This document shows, one piece after another, positions 37,025 to 45,995 of a DNA stretch of 64,000 bases. The notes beneath the pieces are model-generated. The model was not told the origin of the DNA, did no database searches, and saw only the letters and a program-made list of their open reading frames with translations. Both the position numbers and the translations under genes were made by a program. The first letter of the stretch is position 1. Each line of letters begins with the position of its first letter. This DNA is from Planctomycetota bacterium (GTDB lineage Bacteria > Planctomycetota > UBA1135 > GCA-002686595), in the NCBI GenBank assembly GCA_020853575.1, contig JADYYP010000036.1, positions 62,001-126,000 on the forward strand, written 5' to 3'.

Positions 37025-37864
37025 CGTGAGCGTCGTGCACGCGGGCCGCGGACGATTTGGGTCCGTGTGCGTCGCAAGGGCCACAGAGACCGTCCCGCAC
37101 GGAACCACCGGGCGACGGATCGCGCACGCACCTCGGCGTTCTCGTGGTCGCACGCGACTCGATCGCGGACTCTCGCGGCTACTGAGCCATCGCGTGCATC
37201 GGCGTTCGAGGTCGGGCCGAGAGTTTGGCCCCGCGTGAGAGCGCGGGAGTCGACCGACACCACGGCGACGCCATGTGCATCGTCGAGCCACGCGGCACGC
37301 TCAAGAGCTTTGCGTCAGTCCTGTTGGAACTCCTCGCACAACCTCGAGCGAGCCAGCGCCCGCGACCCAACGCTGAGCTGTGAGCGAACCGCACGTCCGC
37401 GCGCCGAGTTGTAAGCGGCCAGCCCCAGTTCGCGGGAAGGTCGCCGGGGCGCGGTCGACCCCGCAGCCCGTTGAAGCTCCGCACGGCCTTTGTGCACGCG
37501 CACGCGACGGGCGTGAAGTTGGTGACTCGATGTCGATCGATCAAAAAGAGCGGGTCGATCGGTGCTCGCCGGAGCCGCGTTCCAGGTCATGAGGAGCAAC
37601 ACCGCTGCCTGTTCCGCGAGGCGAGTGGGTTCGCGATCACGCGGCGAACACGCGAGCGTTGCCAACGGCAGCAGCGACGCACCCGGGCACTCGAGTCCGG
37701 CCCGCCGACGAGCGACTCACGCTGCCCCGGGCCCGCCGCCCTGGCGCGGCGCGCTTCGACTCGCGCCGAATTCGAATCGAACCGAGTCGATTGCGTACGG
37801 CTCGAATGCTCGCCATGCTCTGCGCGCTACGCTCGAGAAACGTGCTTTCGGAGAGGAGACTGCC
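37025..37864. other. 840-bp region without a credible gene
   Basis: This is the longest gap in the window. Open frames of 70-120 codons exist on both strands, but their products are Arg/Ser/Ala-rich, lack domains, and overlap each other, as expected by chance at high GC. I found no tRNA, no RNase P, tmRNA or SRP landmarks, and no long inverted repeat. It probably holds the promoter of the TM2 gene. A decayed gene or an unknown RNA is possible. Confidence 0.4.
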
Positions 37865-38104
37865 ATGTCCGATGTAGGTAGCAAGAAGGTCGCGGCCGGA
37901 ATCTGCGGGATCCTCCTCGGAGGACTCGGGGTCCACAAGTTCATCCTTGGCTACACCAAGGAGGGCATCATCCAGATCGTGGTGAGCATCGCGACTTGCG
38001 GTGTCGGCAGCCTGATCGGCTTCGTCGAAGGCATCATGTACTTGATCAAGTCGGACGCCGAGTTCGAGGAGACCTACGTCAAGAACAAGAAGGGCTGGTT
38101 CTAG
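37865..38104 (+). CDS. TM2-domain membrane protein
   Basis: A 79-residue protein with two membrane helices. The TM2 fold is seen in KKVAAGICGILLGGLGVHKF, then a turn with YTKEGIIQIV and a second helix VSIATCGVGSLIGFVEGI, ending with a charged tail. The conserved GxxGxHxFYLG-type motif appears as GGLGVHKFILGY. The ATG follows GGAGAGGAG at good distance. TM2 proteins are widespread; their bacterial role is not known. Confidence 0.92.
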   Translation: MSDVGSKKVAAGICGILLGGLGVHKFILGYTKEGIIQIVVSIATCGVGSLIGFVEGIMYLIKSDAEFEETYVKNKKGWF

Positions 38105-38130
38105 CGGCGCGCACGCGACGCTGGGAGTCC

Positions 38131-38148
38131 CTGACGCACGTGCGTCAG
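38131..38148. repeat. Perfect 18-bp palindrome at the end of xthA
   Basis: CTGACGCACGTGCGTCAG is self-complementary over its full length and includes the xthA stop codon (38145-38147). It lies between the convergent TM2 and xthA genes. It could form a small hairpin acting as terminator, or be chance. Confidence 0.35.
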
Positions 38149-38909
38149 CGCAGAATCGCGGTCACCGGCGCGTGGTCGCTCGGTTTCTCGCCGCCGCGGT
38201 AGCGCGTTTCGATCACCACGTCCTCGCAGCTGCCCAGGGCCGGCGCGCTCAGCAGCATGTGGTCGATGCGCAACCCCAGCCCACGCTCGAAACCGCGTGT
38301 GCGGAAGTCCCACCAGGTGAACTTCCCCGGCTCGGCGTGGAAGTGCCGGAAGGCATCGACCAAGCCTGGACGCATGACACGGGCCAACGCGTCGCGCTCC
38401 GGCGTCGAGCACAGGATCTTCTCGCGCCAAGCCTCGGGATCGTGCACGTCGCGATCGTCGAAGGTGACGTTGAAGTCGCCTGCGACCACGAGCTTCTCAC
38501 GCATGTCGAAGCTCGCCACGTAGTCCGCGAGCCGCGCCATCCAGTCCAGCTTGTAGGCGAACTTCTCGCTGCCCACGGACTCGCCGTTGACGACATAGCA
38601 GTTGATCACCAGCAGGTCGTCGATCTGTGCCGCGATCACGCGACGTTGCGCGTCGGGGCCTTCACCCGGCAGCCCGCGGCGCACGTCTTCGATGCGACGC
38701 TTGGAGAGGATCGCCACGCCGTTGTAGGTCTTCTGGCCAAAGGTCTCGATCGAGTACCCCAAGTCGGCGATCGGCTCGGCCGGGAACTGCTCGTCGAGAC
38801 ACTTGATCTCCTGCAACAGCGCCACGTCCGGCCGCTCCTGTTCGAGCCAATCGAGCACGCGCGGCAAGCGCGCGCGCACGGAATTCACGTTCCAGGTCGA
38901 GATCTTCAT
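38145..38909 (-). CDS. xthA: Exodeoxyribonuclease III
   Basis: A 254-residue AP endonuclease/3'-5' exonuclease of base-excision repair. It begins MKISTWNVNSVRARLPRVLDW, with the metal ligand Glu in LLQEIKC (about 33-39), NGVAILSKR (about 63-71), the catalytic block VAGDFNVTFDDRDV (about 141-154; Asp and Asn) and the terminal GLRIDHMLLS and PSDHAPV with the conserved Asp-His. All signature residues are present and the length is normal. It is monocistronic as far as can be seen. Confidence 0.95.
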   Translation of the reverse strand: MKISTWNVNSVRARLPRVLDWLEQERPDVALLQEIKCLDEQFPAEPIADLGYSIETFGQKTYNGVAILSKRRIEDVRRGLPGEGPDAQRRVIAAQIDDLLVINCYVVNGESVGSEKFAYKLDWMARLADYVASFDMREKLVVAGDFNVTFDDRDVHDPEAWREKILCSTPERDALARVMRPGLVDAFRHFHAEPGKFTWWDFRTRGFERGLGLRIDHMLLSAPALGSCEDVVIETRYRGGEKPSDHAPVTAILR

Positions 38910-38954
38910 CGGGCCGCGAGCGTGACTCCGTGCGCGAGGGCCGTCAACGCGCTC

Positions 38955-40136
38955 TCAAGGCAGAATCGTGAACTCGATCGCGTCGGAAAGCGCCAAATTG
39001 TCGGGTTGGGAGAAGCCCGGATCGCGCACGAAGAGTTGCGCGTCGACGCGCGCGCCCACGGCCAATGCGGGATCCGCGCCGGAGCGCAGGAACGCGCCGA
39101 AGTCGTAGTCGACTCGACCGGTGCAGTCCGTGGTGCCGTGAGTCCGCACTCCCTGCGCCCGACGCACCGGCGCTGCGATGCACAGCGTGCCGCCCGCGAA
39201 CGGGATGTTCGCGCGCCCCGCGAGCGAGTAGTTCCACAGCGCGGCACGGCGTGGCGCGAGCAGGTAGGCCGTCAGCAGGAACGGTGTCGGCGCGCTGATG
39301 CTCGGAGTGCCGCTGGTCAGCGTGACCGACTCGCAGAACTGCGAGCTGGCCTTGCGGTGGCAGTAGAACCGCGGACCACCGGGCTGAGGGAGAGACGGCG
39401 CGAACTCGCCGCCGGCCATGAGGAACTCGTTGCCGAACGGGCTCGTCAGGCGATTGGGAAGGTACGCGTTGGTGGCGAAGTCGAAGATCGGGAAGTCGAA
39501 GTACGAGTCTTCGATGAAGTACGCGCGACCGCCGCCGACGGCCAACCCGTCGACGTCGTAGACCTGCGCCATCGGAGCGACCTGCAGCGGATTCGCCATG
39601 TTGGTCGGATCGAGCTCGTACAGGCCCGGCGCATGGCCCGAAAGCGGCACCTCGACGTAGCTGTAGAGCTTTCCCGTGGCGGGATCCGCGGCCAGCGAAT
39701 CGCCCGAAACCCACAGCGGCGCCGCGGTCTGCGTCATCAAGCCGCTGGTGAGGTCGACCCTGGAAACCGTGACCGCGCTCGAGTTGCCGGTGACATACAG
39801 CACTCCGTTGGCGTAGGCCATGCCGCCGATCACGGGCAGACCTCCGCTGGCGGTGTGCATCGTGCAGATCTGAACCGGCGCTGAGCTCGACGCGTAATTC
39901 CACTGGAACAGGCGGTTGTCGAAACCGCAGAAGAACAGGCGACCTCCGCTGTCATCGACGGCCAGGGCCGCGACTTGAGCCTGCAACAACTCGGTGCGAT
40001 CCCCGCTCGCCACGTCGATGTGCCAGATGCGGGCCAGTCCGCCTCCCGAGGGATCGAGCGCTCCGACGACGACTTGCGCGCCGGCCGGAAGTGCCGCGCA
40101 ACCCAGGAAAACGAAGGAGTTCAGAACGTGCTTCAT
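38955..40136 (-). CDS. Secreted propeller protein with a four-Cys C-terminal domain
   Basis: A 393-residue exported protein: MKHVLNSFVFLGCAALPAGA is a signal peptide cut after AGA. The body (about 25-255) is a beta-propeller-like region built of strands such as QVAALAVDDSGGRLFFCG and VIGGMAYANGVLYVTG. The last 136 residues form a separate domain with conserved cysteines (YC, FC, LC, DC), GRANIPFAGG, VDAQLFVRDP and a terminal LSDAIEFTILP. The same domain ends the otherwise different protein at 53623-54804. ATG at 40136 has AAGG upstream. Function unknown; the C-terminal domain may be a sorting or binding module. Confidence 0.75.
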   Translation of the reverse strand: MKHVLNSFVFLGCAALPAGAQVVVGALDPSGGGLARIWHIDVASGDRTELLQAQVAALAVDDSGGRLFFCGFDNRLFQWNYASSSAPVQICTMHTASGGLPVIGGMAYANGVLYVTGNSSAVTVSRVDLTSGLMTQTAAPLWVSGDSLAADPATGKLYSYVEVPLSGHAPGLYELDPTNMANPLQVAPMAQVYDVDGLAVGGGRAYFIEDSYFDFPIFDFATNAYLPNRLTSPFGNEFLMAGGEFAPSLPQPGGPRFYCHRKASSQFCESVTLTSGTPSISAPTPFLLTAYLLAPRRAALWNYSLAGRANIPFAGGTLCIAAPVRRAQGVRTHGTTDCTGRVDYDFGAFLRSGADPALAVGARVDAQLFVRDPGFSQPDNLALSDAIEFTILP

Positions 40137-40313
40137 GCTTCGACTGCCTTTCGAACCCGGCCCCTGCCTAAGTGTGCGTCCGTGGCTGCGGGAGGTCGAC
40201 GGCGCGGCCACCTTGAATCTGCGCTGCCGCGGAGCTGGGACTGCCGGAAGCCGGCGTAGCGCGATGGCCGACGAGGGTCACGCGCGCTGGGGTCGCGCTC
40301 CCGCTGAGCGCAG

Positions 40314-42152
40314 ATGGGATTTCGAAGCAAGCCCGCGATTGCCTACCATGGCCCGGTGAATTCCCCCAAAGGTCGATTCGGTAGCCGCCGCAGCTCAGCG
40401 GGCCGAGGTGGTGCTCCCGCAAAGTCTGGCTCCGCGCGCGCACTGGCGCCCAGCACCGAGGTGCCGGACATCGGAGCCTTTCGCGATTGGCCGTTGGTGC
40501 CCGCCGTCCAGGACGCGATCGCGGCCATGGGGATCACTTCGCCCACTCCCATCCAGCGCCTGGCGATCGGTCCGGTGCTCGAGGGACGCGACGTGATCGC
40601 CAAGGCCGAGACCGGAACGGGCAAGACGCTGGCCTTCGGCGCGCCGATGATGTCGAAGATCGACGCCAGTCGGGCCAGCGTGCTGGGGCTGGTGCTGTGC
40701 CCCACGCGCGAGCTCGCCCAGCAGGTCGCGAGCGTGCTCGAGAAGCTCGGCGAATCGCGCGGCATCAAGGTGGCGCTGATCGTCGGCGGCGAGCCGATGG
40801 GGCCGCAAATCGACGCGCTCAAGCGCGGCGCGCAGATCGTGGTCGGCACTCCTGGGCGCGTGATCGACCTCTACGGCCAGCGCTTCCTGGCCTTCCCGTG
40901 GACCGAGTTCGTGGCACTCGACGAAGCCGATCAGATGCTCGAGATCGGTTTCATCGACGACGTGCGCAAGATCCTCTCCTACACGCCGGAAGAGCGGCAA
41001 ACGATGCTGTTTTCGGCCACGTTCCCCGACGAGGTCCTGCGCCTGGCGCGCGAGGCGACGCGCAATCCCGTCGAGGTCGCCACCGCTGCCGGACACGCGA
41101 CGGTCAAGACCATTCACCAGTCGTGGATGGAGTGCGCGCGCGCCGACCGAGCGCTGGCCCTGACGCGGCTGATCGAGCAGAGCACGGCGGACGATGTGTT
41201 TCTGGTGTTCTGCGACCGGCGCACAGAAGTCGATCAGTTGATGCGCCAGCTCGAGCGCTTGCCGTTCTCGGTCAAGGCACTGCACGGCGGATTCGATCAA
41301 GCCTCGCGCTTCCGCGTGATGAGTGCCTTCCGCACCGGTGAGGTCAAGGCGCTCGTCGCCACCGACGTCGCCTCGCGCGGGCTCGACGTGCACTTGGTGT
41401 CGCACGTCGTGAACTACTCCGTGCCTCAGGATGCCGAGGATTACACCCACCGCATCGGGCGCACCGGTCGCGCGGGCCGAGAGGGAACGGCGATCACGCT
41501 CGTCACGCCCGAGCAGGTCGGCCGCTGGCGCTTGATCTTGCGCCAAACCAAGTGGGACGTCGTGGAAACTGCGCTGCCCGAGCGCAGCGGCCGCGGTCGG
41601 CCCGCCCCACGTGTCGCCGCGCGCTCGCCGCATGCAGCCGACGGCGCGGCGGCTGTGGCGCGAGAGCTCCGAGCGCCGCCGCAACGCGACGAGCCGCGCC
41701 GACGCTCCATGCGCGCGGAGCAGCAACCCGCGGGCGATTCGCCGCGGCCGGTGGCGCACGCCGAGCGGCGCCCCCACGCTCCCGCGGCTGCGCGTGGCGG
41801 CCATCGCGGCACTCGCGGCGGGCCCCAGGCCGCGGATCCGGCGACGGCCGAGGGAGCCCCGCGCACGCCGAGGTTCGATGCACCGCGCGCCCCGCAGACT
41901 GCGGATGCCGCGCCCGCGCGTCGCCCGCACGCAGCCACGCCGCCGAGCGAGCGCCCGAGCGCCGCGCCGCGCGCTCGACCCGCTGCGGCCCCCGAGCACG
42001 AGCGCCCGCGGCGGGAGATGTCCACGCGCGAGCGCCTGCGACTGGAACGCGAAGGTCGCGCGCCGCACTCGCCGCCGCCCAAAGCCCAAGCACCGTCGCC
42101 GAGAGCTCCGCGCACGAAGCGCCCGCCGCGACCGTCGCCTCCGCCGCGTTGA
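40314..42152 (+). CDS. DEAD-box RNA helicase with long basic C-terminal tail
   Basis: A 612-residue ATP-dependent RNA helicase. The core (about 55-420) has the Q motif SPTPIQ, Walker A AETGTGKT, PTRELA, the DEAD box in ALDEADQM, SAT, and the C-terminal HRIGRTGRAGREG. The tail (about 430-612) is a low-complexity stretch of Arg, Pro and Ala, probably an unstructured RNA-binding extension, as in CsdA/RhlE-like proteins. ATG at 40314 is used; a GTG 42 bases further in is also possible. It acts in ribosome assembly or mRNA decay. Confidence 0.92.
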   Translation: MGFRSKPAIAYHGPVNSPKGRFGSRRSSAGRGGAPAKSGSARALAPSTEVPDIGAFRDWPLVPAVQDAIAAMGITSPTPIQRLAIGPVLEGRDVIAKAETGTGKTLAFGAPMMSKIDASRASVLGLVLCPTRELAQQVASVLEKLGESRGIKVALIVGGEPMGPQIDALKRGAQIVVGTPGRVIDLYGQRFLAFPWTEFVALDEADQMLEIGFIDDVRKILSYTPEERQTMLFSATFPDEVLRLAREATRNPVEVATAAGHATVKTIHQSWMECARADRALALTRLIEQSTADDVFLVFCDRRTEVDQLMRQLERLPFSVKALHGGFDQASRFRVMSAFRTGEVKALVATDVASRGLDVHLVSHVVNYSVPQDAEDYTHRIGRTGRAGREGTAITLVTPEQVGRWRLILRQTKWDVVETALPERSGRGRPAPRVAARSPHAADGAAAVARELRAPPQRDEPRRRSMRAEQQPAGDSPRPVAHAERRPHAPAAARGGHRGTRGGPQAADPATAEGAPRTPRFDAPRAPQTADAAPARRPHAATPPSERPSAAPRARPAAAPEHERPRREMSTRERLRLEREGRAPHSPPPKAQAPSPRAPRTKRPPRPSPPPR

Positions 42153-42276
42153 GGCCTCACGAACAAGAGGACACGAGCTCTCAAGCCATTGGATGCACCG
42201 TCGCCCCGCGGGCGCGTGTGAGCGTTCAGCGGGCTCGCGATCGTTCCCTTCCCCTCGAACTCCGCTCGCCCCACCC

Positions 42277-43170
42277 ATGCTCGAACTCGCCTTGCTCGCG
42301 CTGCCCACGCTGACCCCGTCCGCTCGCCCGCAGGACAGCGATCCCTCGCCCGCGCCGTCCGCCGAGAGCCAAGGCCAGGACGGCGAAGCGCCTGAGCATT
42401 CACCGCTCGACGAGCTCGACTGGAAGTTCGGGCCGGGCGAGGGTGACCTCGCCAGCTGGGCGCGCGTGCAGATCCCCGAGGGCTGGCGCTTCGTCGGGCC
42501 GCGCGACACGCGCAAGCTGATGGAGATGATGCAGAACCCGGTGACCATGACCGAAACCGGGTTCCTCTCGCCGCCCGAGATGCAGTGGTTCGCGGTGTTC
42601 GAGTTCGACGAGTCGGGTTACGTCGAGGATTCCGACAAGGATGAGCTCGACGCGGACGAGATGCTCGAGTCGCTCAAGGAGGGCACGGAGGCCGGCAACG
42701 AAGCGCGCCGCGAGCGCGGCTGGGCGACGCTCGAAGTGCTCGACTGGGAAGTCCCACCGCACTACGACGAGATCACGCACAATCTCGAATGGGCAACGCG
42801 TGCGCGTTCGAGCGACGGTGGTCTGGTCATCAACCACAACACGCGACTGCTGGGACGGCGCGGTGTGATGTCGGTGACGTTGGTGGTCGACCCCGAAGGC
42901 CTCGCCGCGGCGTTGCCGGAGTTCAAGCAAGCGCTCGGTGGATACTCGTTCAAGGAAGGCCAGCGCTACACCGAGTTCGCGTCCGGCGACAAGGTCGCCG
43001 AGTACGGATTGACAGCGCTGGTCGCCGGCGGCGCGGGAGTGGTCGCCGCGAAGAGCGGATTGCTCGGGAAACTCTGGAAGCTGATCCTGCCTGCAGTTCT
43101 CGCGGTCGGCGCGTTCTTCAAGAAGCTCTTCGGGGGCGGCAAGAAGGAAACCGCGCGCACCCGCGAATGA
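42277..43170 (+). CDS. DUF2167 membrane protein
   Basis: A 297-residue protein of the DUF2167 family. After a short hydrophobic N-terminus (LELALLALPTL) it has a linker and then the family domain: VQIPEGWRFVGPRDTRKLMEMM, MQWFAVFEFDESGYVEDSDKDELDADEML (seen as FDESGYVEDSDKDE and ELDADEMLESL), WEVPPHYDEITHNLEWA and INHNTRLLGRRGVMSVTLV. A membrane segment and a basic tail follow (about 245-297). The role is unknown. Its stop overlaps the ATG of the next gene by 4 bp, so the two are coupled. Confidence 0.85.
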   Translation: MLELALLALPTLTPSARPQDSDPSPAPSAESQGQDGEAPEHSPLDELDWKFGPGEGDLASWARVQIPEGWRFVGPRDTRKLMEMMQNPVTMTETGFLSPPEMQWFAVFEFDESGYVEDSDKDELDADEMLESLKEGTEAGNEARRERGWATLEVLDWEVPPHYDEITHNLEWATRARSSDGGLVINHNTRLLGRRGVMSVTLVVDPEGLAAALPEFKQALGGYSFKEGQRYTEFASGDKVAEYGLTALVAGGAGVVAAKSGLLGKLWKLILPAVLAVGAFFKKLFGGGKKETARTRE

Positions 43171-44315
43171 TCAGCGACACCGAGCAGCTGTTCCTCGTCC
43201 TGCTCGCGCTGTACCTGTTCGATTGCGTGCGCTGGGTCGAGCGCGGAGTGCTGGGACTGCGCAGCTACGTCGGAGGGCGCTTCCGCGTGACCGTCGCCTC
43301 GCGCGCGATCGGAAACGTGCGCGCCGGACTGGTTTGGAACCACCCGCTGCCACCGCTGGGGACGCTGCTCAGCGCCGCGAGCTGGCCGCTGGGAGTGTCG
43401 CCCGACGGCGTGTGCACCCTCGAGCGCTGCGAACTCGACCGCGGCGCGCGCGCCGTGTTCGTGCCGCGGGCGCGGGCGTGGCAAGGGATCCGTGAGTTCG
43501 CACGCAGCGGCTGCGCGATCGAGATCGACGGCGAGGAGTTCGGCCGGGCGACGAGCGAGAGCGAAGCCCGGCGCTTCGTCGATTGGCTGGCGCATGTGCA
43601 GGCTTTGCCGCGCGAGCAGCGCGCCGCGGCGATCGACGCGGCGCTGGCCGAGAGCCTCACGCCCGGCCGCGCGCGCGCACGCGCGGACGAATTCGAGACC
43701 CGCGCCCGCGTGCTGCGCACGCTGTGCTGCGTCTTGTTCGCGTTCCTGTTCGTTGGCTTGCCCTGGACAGTCGAGCATTTCGGACTCGAACGCACGTGGC
43801 CCTGGCTCCTGGGCGTGATGCTCGTCTTGCACGGTGCGATTCTGGCGGTCTTCACGCGCCTGCACGGTCGCACCACGCCCGGGTTCGCCAGCGCGATGGC
43901 GCAGCTCGCGCTGTCCCCACCCCAGGCGGTGCGCGCGGTCGATCTGGCCTCGCGAACGGTGCTCGCGGGCCTGCATCCGTTGGCCGTTCTCGAACTGCTG
44001 CCAGAACGCGAGCGCGCGCCGCTGCGCCGCGCCGTGTGCGTCGACGCCTTCCACCCGCGCGAGCCCGCCGACGGCAGCGACGCGCTCGCCCTGCGTTGCG
44101 GCGCGCAGTACCGCGAGCTGCTGCAACGCGCGCTCACGACTCGACTGGCGCTCGACGGCACCGACCTCGCCAGGGTGCTCACCGCGCCGGAGCTCGACGA
44201 CCCCGCCCGGCGCTCGTGGTGCCCGCGCTGCGAGCTGCAATTCGACATCGAGAGCGCGGTGTGCGGCGACTGCAGCACGCGCGCGGTGCCTCGGACCGAG
44301 CGCGCGGTCGTGTAG
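43167..44315 (+). CDS. Membrane protein with C-terminal zinc ribbon, family unknown
   Basis: A 382-residue protein with a hydrophobic N-terminus (LFLVLLALYLFD, 8-19), two further helices near residues 185-205 and 214-235, and a C-terminal zinc ribbon CPRCELQFDIESAVCGDC (Cys-x2-Cys...Cys-x2-Cys). The central soluble part (about 25-180) is alpha/beta and I do not recognise it. Start at 43167 overlaps the DUF2167 stop (ATGA), so it likely works with that protein in the envelope. No function is proposed. Confidence 0.75.
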   Translation: MISDTEQLFLVLLALYLFDCVRWVERGVLGLRSYVGGRFRVTVASRAIGNVRAGLVWNHPLPPLGTLLSAASWPLGVSPDGVCTLERCELDRGARAVFVPRARAWQGIREFARSGCAIEIDGEEFGRATSESEARRFVDWLAHVQALPREQRAAAIDAALAESLTPGRARARADEFETRARVLRTLCCVLFAFLFVGLPWTVEHFGLERTWPWLLGVMLVLHGAILAVFTRLHGRTTPGFASAMAQLALSPPQAVRAVDLASRTVLAGLHPLAVLELLPERERAPLRRAVCVDAFHPREPADGSDALALRCGAQYRELLQRALTTRLALDGTDLARVLTAPELDDPARRSWCPRCELQFDIESAVCGDCSTRAVPRTERAVV

Positions 44316-44350
44316 GATCTGCGTGCCCCAGCGTGGGCGCGAGACATTCC

Positions 44351-44761
44351 GTGGGCGGATCCAATCCCTACATCCAATCGTCGAAGTACGCCCTGCCCCA
44401 GCAGGCCTACGAGATCACCTTCTTGCCGATGAACAAGGTGGTGCGCGTCGAGCCCGCCGACTTGCCCTACTCGCGCGACGGCGCCAAGGGCTCGCTGCTC
44501 GAGATCGCGCTGGGCCACGGCGTCGAAATCGATCACGCCTGTGGTGGAGTGTGCGCCTGCTCGACGTGCCACGTGATCGTGCGCGAAGGCTTGGAGTCGT
44601 GCAACGAGGCCAGCGACGACGAGCTCGACCAACTCGACAACGCGCGCGGGCTCTCGCCCAAATCGCGCTTGGCGTGCCAGACAGTGCCCAACGGATCGCG
44701 ACACGTGGTGGTCGAGATCCCCAGCTGGAATCGCAATCTCGTCCGCGAAGAGCACCACTAG
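44351..44761 (+). CDS. 2Fe-2S ferredoxin (adrenodoxin/ISC type)
   Basis: A 136-residue electron-transfer protein. Cluster ligands are Cys64, Cys70 and Cys73 in ACGGVCACSTCH (Cx5Cx2C) and Cys109 in LACQT, the pattern of ISC-type ferredoxins, with the usual acidic helix SDDELDQLDN. An extra Cys68 sits inside the loop. Start is GTG at 44351, which keeps the YEITFLP strand. It lies 31 bp upstream of ispH in the same direction, and IspH needs two electrons per turnover, so it is a good candidate for its donor. Confidence 0.88.
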   Translation: MGGSNPYIQSSKYALPQQAYEITFLPMNKVVRVEPADLPYSRDGAKGSLLEIALGHGVEIDHACGGVCACSTCHVIVREGLESCNEASDDELDQLDNARGLSPKSRLACQTVPNGSRHVVVEIPSWNRNLVREEHH

Positions 44762-44792
44762 CGCGCCTCCGACGGACACGCCGCCTTCGACC

Positions 44793-45746
44793 ATGCTCTA
44801 CGACATGCAAGTCCTGTTGGCTCAGCCGCGCGGCTTCTGCGCCGGAGTCGACCGCGCGATCGAAATCGTCGAGCGCGCGCTCGAGCTCTACGGCGCGCCG
44901 GTGTTCGTGCTGCACGAGATCGTCCACAACCGCTACGTGGTCGACGACCTCTCGCGCCGCGGAGTGAAGTTCGTCGACTCGCTCGACGCGGTTCCGGAAG
45001 GAGCAGTCACCATCTTCAGCGCCCACGGAGTCGCCGAGGAAGTCGTGCAACGCGGAGTGGCTCGCAAGCTGCGCGTGATCGACGCGACCTGCCCGCTGGT
45101 CACCAAGGTGCACCTGCAGGCTCAGCTCTATCGCAAGGACGGGCGCGAGGTGGTGCTGATCGGTCACCCGGGGCACCCGGAGGTGGAAGGCACGCGCGGA
45201 CGGATCGACGGTCCGGTGCACGTGCTCTCGACCGTCGAGGAGGTCGAGCGGCTCGCGGTCGGCGATCCCGACAAGCTGGCCTACGTGACGCAGACCACGC
45301 TCTCGGTCGACGACACGCGCGAGGTGATCGACGCGCTCGTGCGGCGCTTCCCCAAGATCAAGGGCCCCGAGCTGAAGGACATCTGCTACGCCACGCAAAA
45401 CCGCCAGAACGCGGTCAAGGAGATGAGCGCGGAGATCGAGCTGTTGCTGGTCGTCGGCTCGCAGAACAGCTCCAACTCGAACCGTCTACGCGAGCTCGGT
45501 GCGCGCAAGCACATCCCCTCGCACCTGATCGATGGCGCCGATCAGATCGAGAGCGCCTGGTTCCGGCCCGGCATGCGCATCGGTGTCACCGCGGGCGCGA
45601 GCGCCCCGGAATCCCTCGTGCAGCAAGTCGTCGCCCGGCTGCGCGAACTCGGCGTCAGTGAAGTCCGCGAAATGCAGGGCGAGCGGGAGTCGATCACCTT
45701 CCGTCTGCCCGACTCACTGCAACCCTCGAAGCCGCTGGGCGCGTGA
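44793..45746 (+). CDS. ispH: 4-hydroxy-3-methylbut-2-enyl diphosphate reductase
   Basis: A 317-residue iron-sulfur enzyme, the last step of the MEP pathway, making IPP and DMAPP. The three cluster cysteines are in QPRGFCAGVDRAI (Cys16), IDATCPLVTKVH and DICYATQNRQ. Substrate residues are in HEIVHN and FSAHGV, and VVGSQNSSNSNRL and TAGASAPE are the family's late motifs. Length is normal. The neighbouring ferredoxin gene supports its electron supply. Confidence 0.95.
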   Translation: MLYDMQVLLAQPRGFCAGVDRAIEIVERALELYGAPVFVLHEIVHNRYVVDDLSRRGVKFVDSLDAVPEGAVTIFSAHGVAEEVVQRGVARKLRVIDATCPLVTKVHLQAQLYRKDGREVVLIGHPGHPEVEGTRGRIDGPVHVLSTVEEVERLAVGDPDKLAYVTQTTLSVDDTREVIDALVRRFPKIKGPELKDICYATQNRQNAVKEMSAEIELLLVVGSQNSSNSNRLRELGARKHIPSHLIDGADQIESAWFRPGMRIGVTAGASAPESLVQQVVARLRELGVSEVREMQGERESITFRLPDSLQPSKPLGA

Positions 45747-45995
45747 ACGCTGCGAGGTCGCTCGCTGGGACGTGACGGGCGCAGCGCGTCCGCGCGACCA
45801 GCCCCGCTCGAAGCCGCGTCCGAGGCACACGAGGGAAGTCGAGCCGCGAGCACCGCCAGGCGCACGCGAACCGGCGCCGCCATTTCGTTCCGTCCCGCGC
45901 ATTCCCGCCTGCCCGACGAGCCGCGCCGCGGAAGACTGGAGCTGGTCGTCGCCTCTTTGTCCGCGATGTCGAGCCTTCGAGCGACCCGATGGCGC

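Noticed and set aside
37179..37665. Minus-strand frames of 116-121 codons in the 840-bp gap
   Set aside because: They overlap each other, have no ribosome-binding site, and their products lack any domain or signal peptide.
37766..37790. A TTCGAATC stretch resembling a tRNA T-arm
   Set aside because: The flanking bases do not form a T-arm stem, and no acceptor or anticodon arm is present at the right distance.
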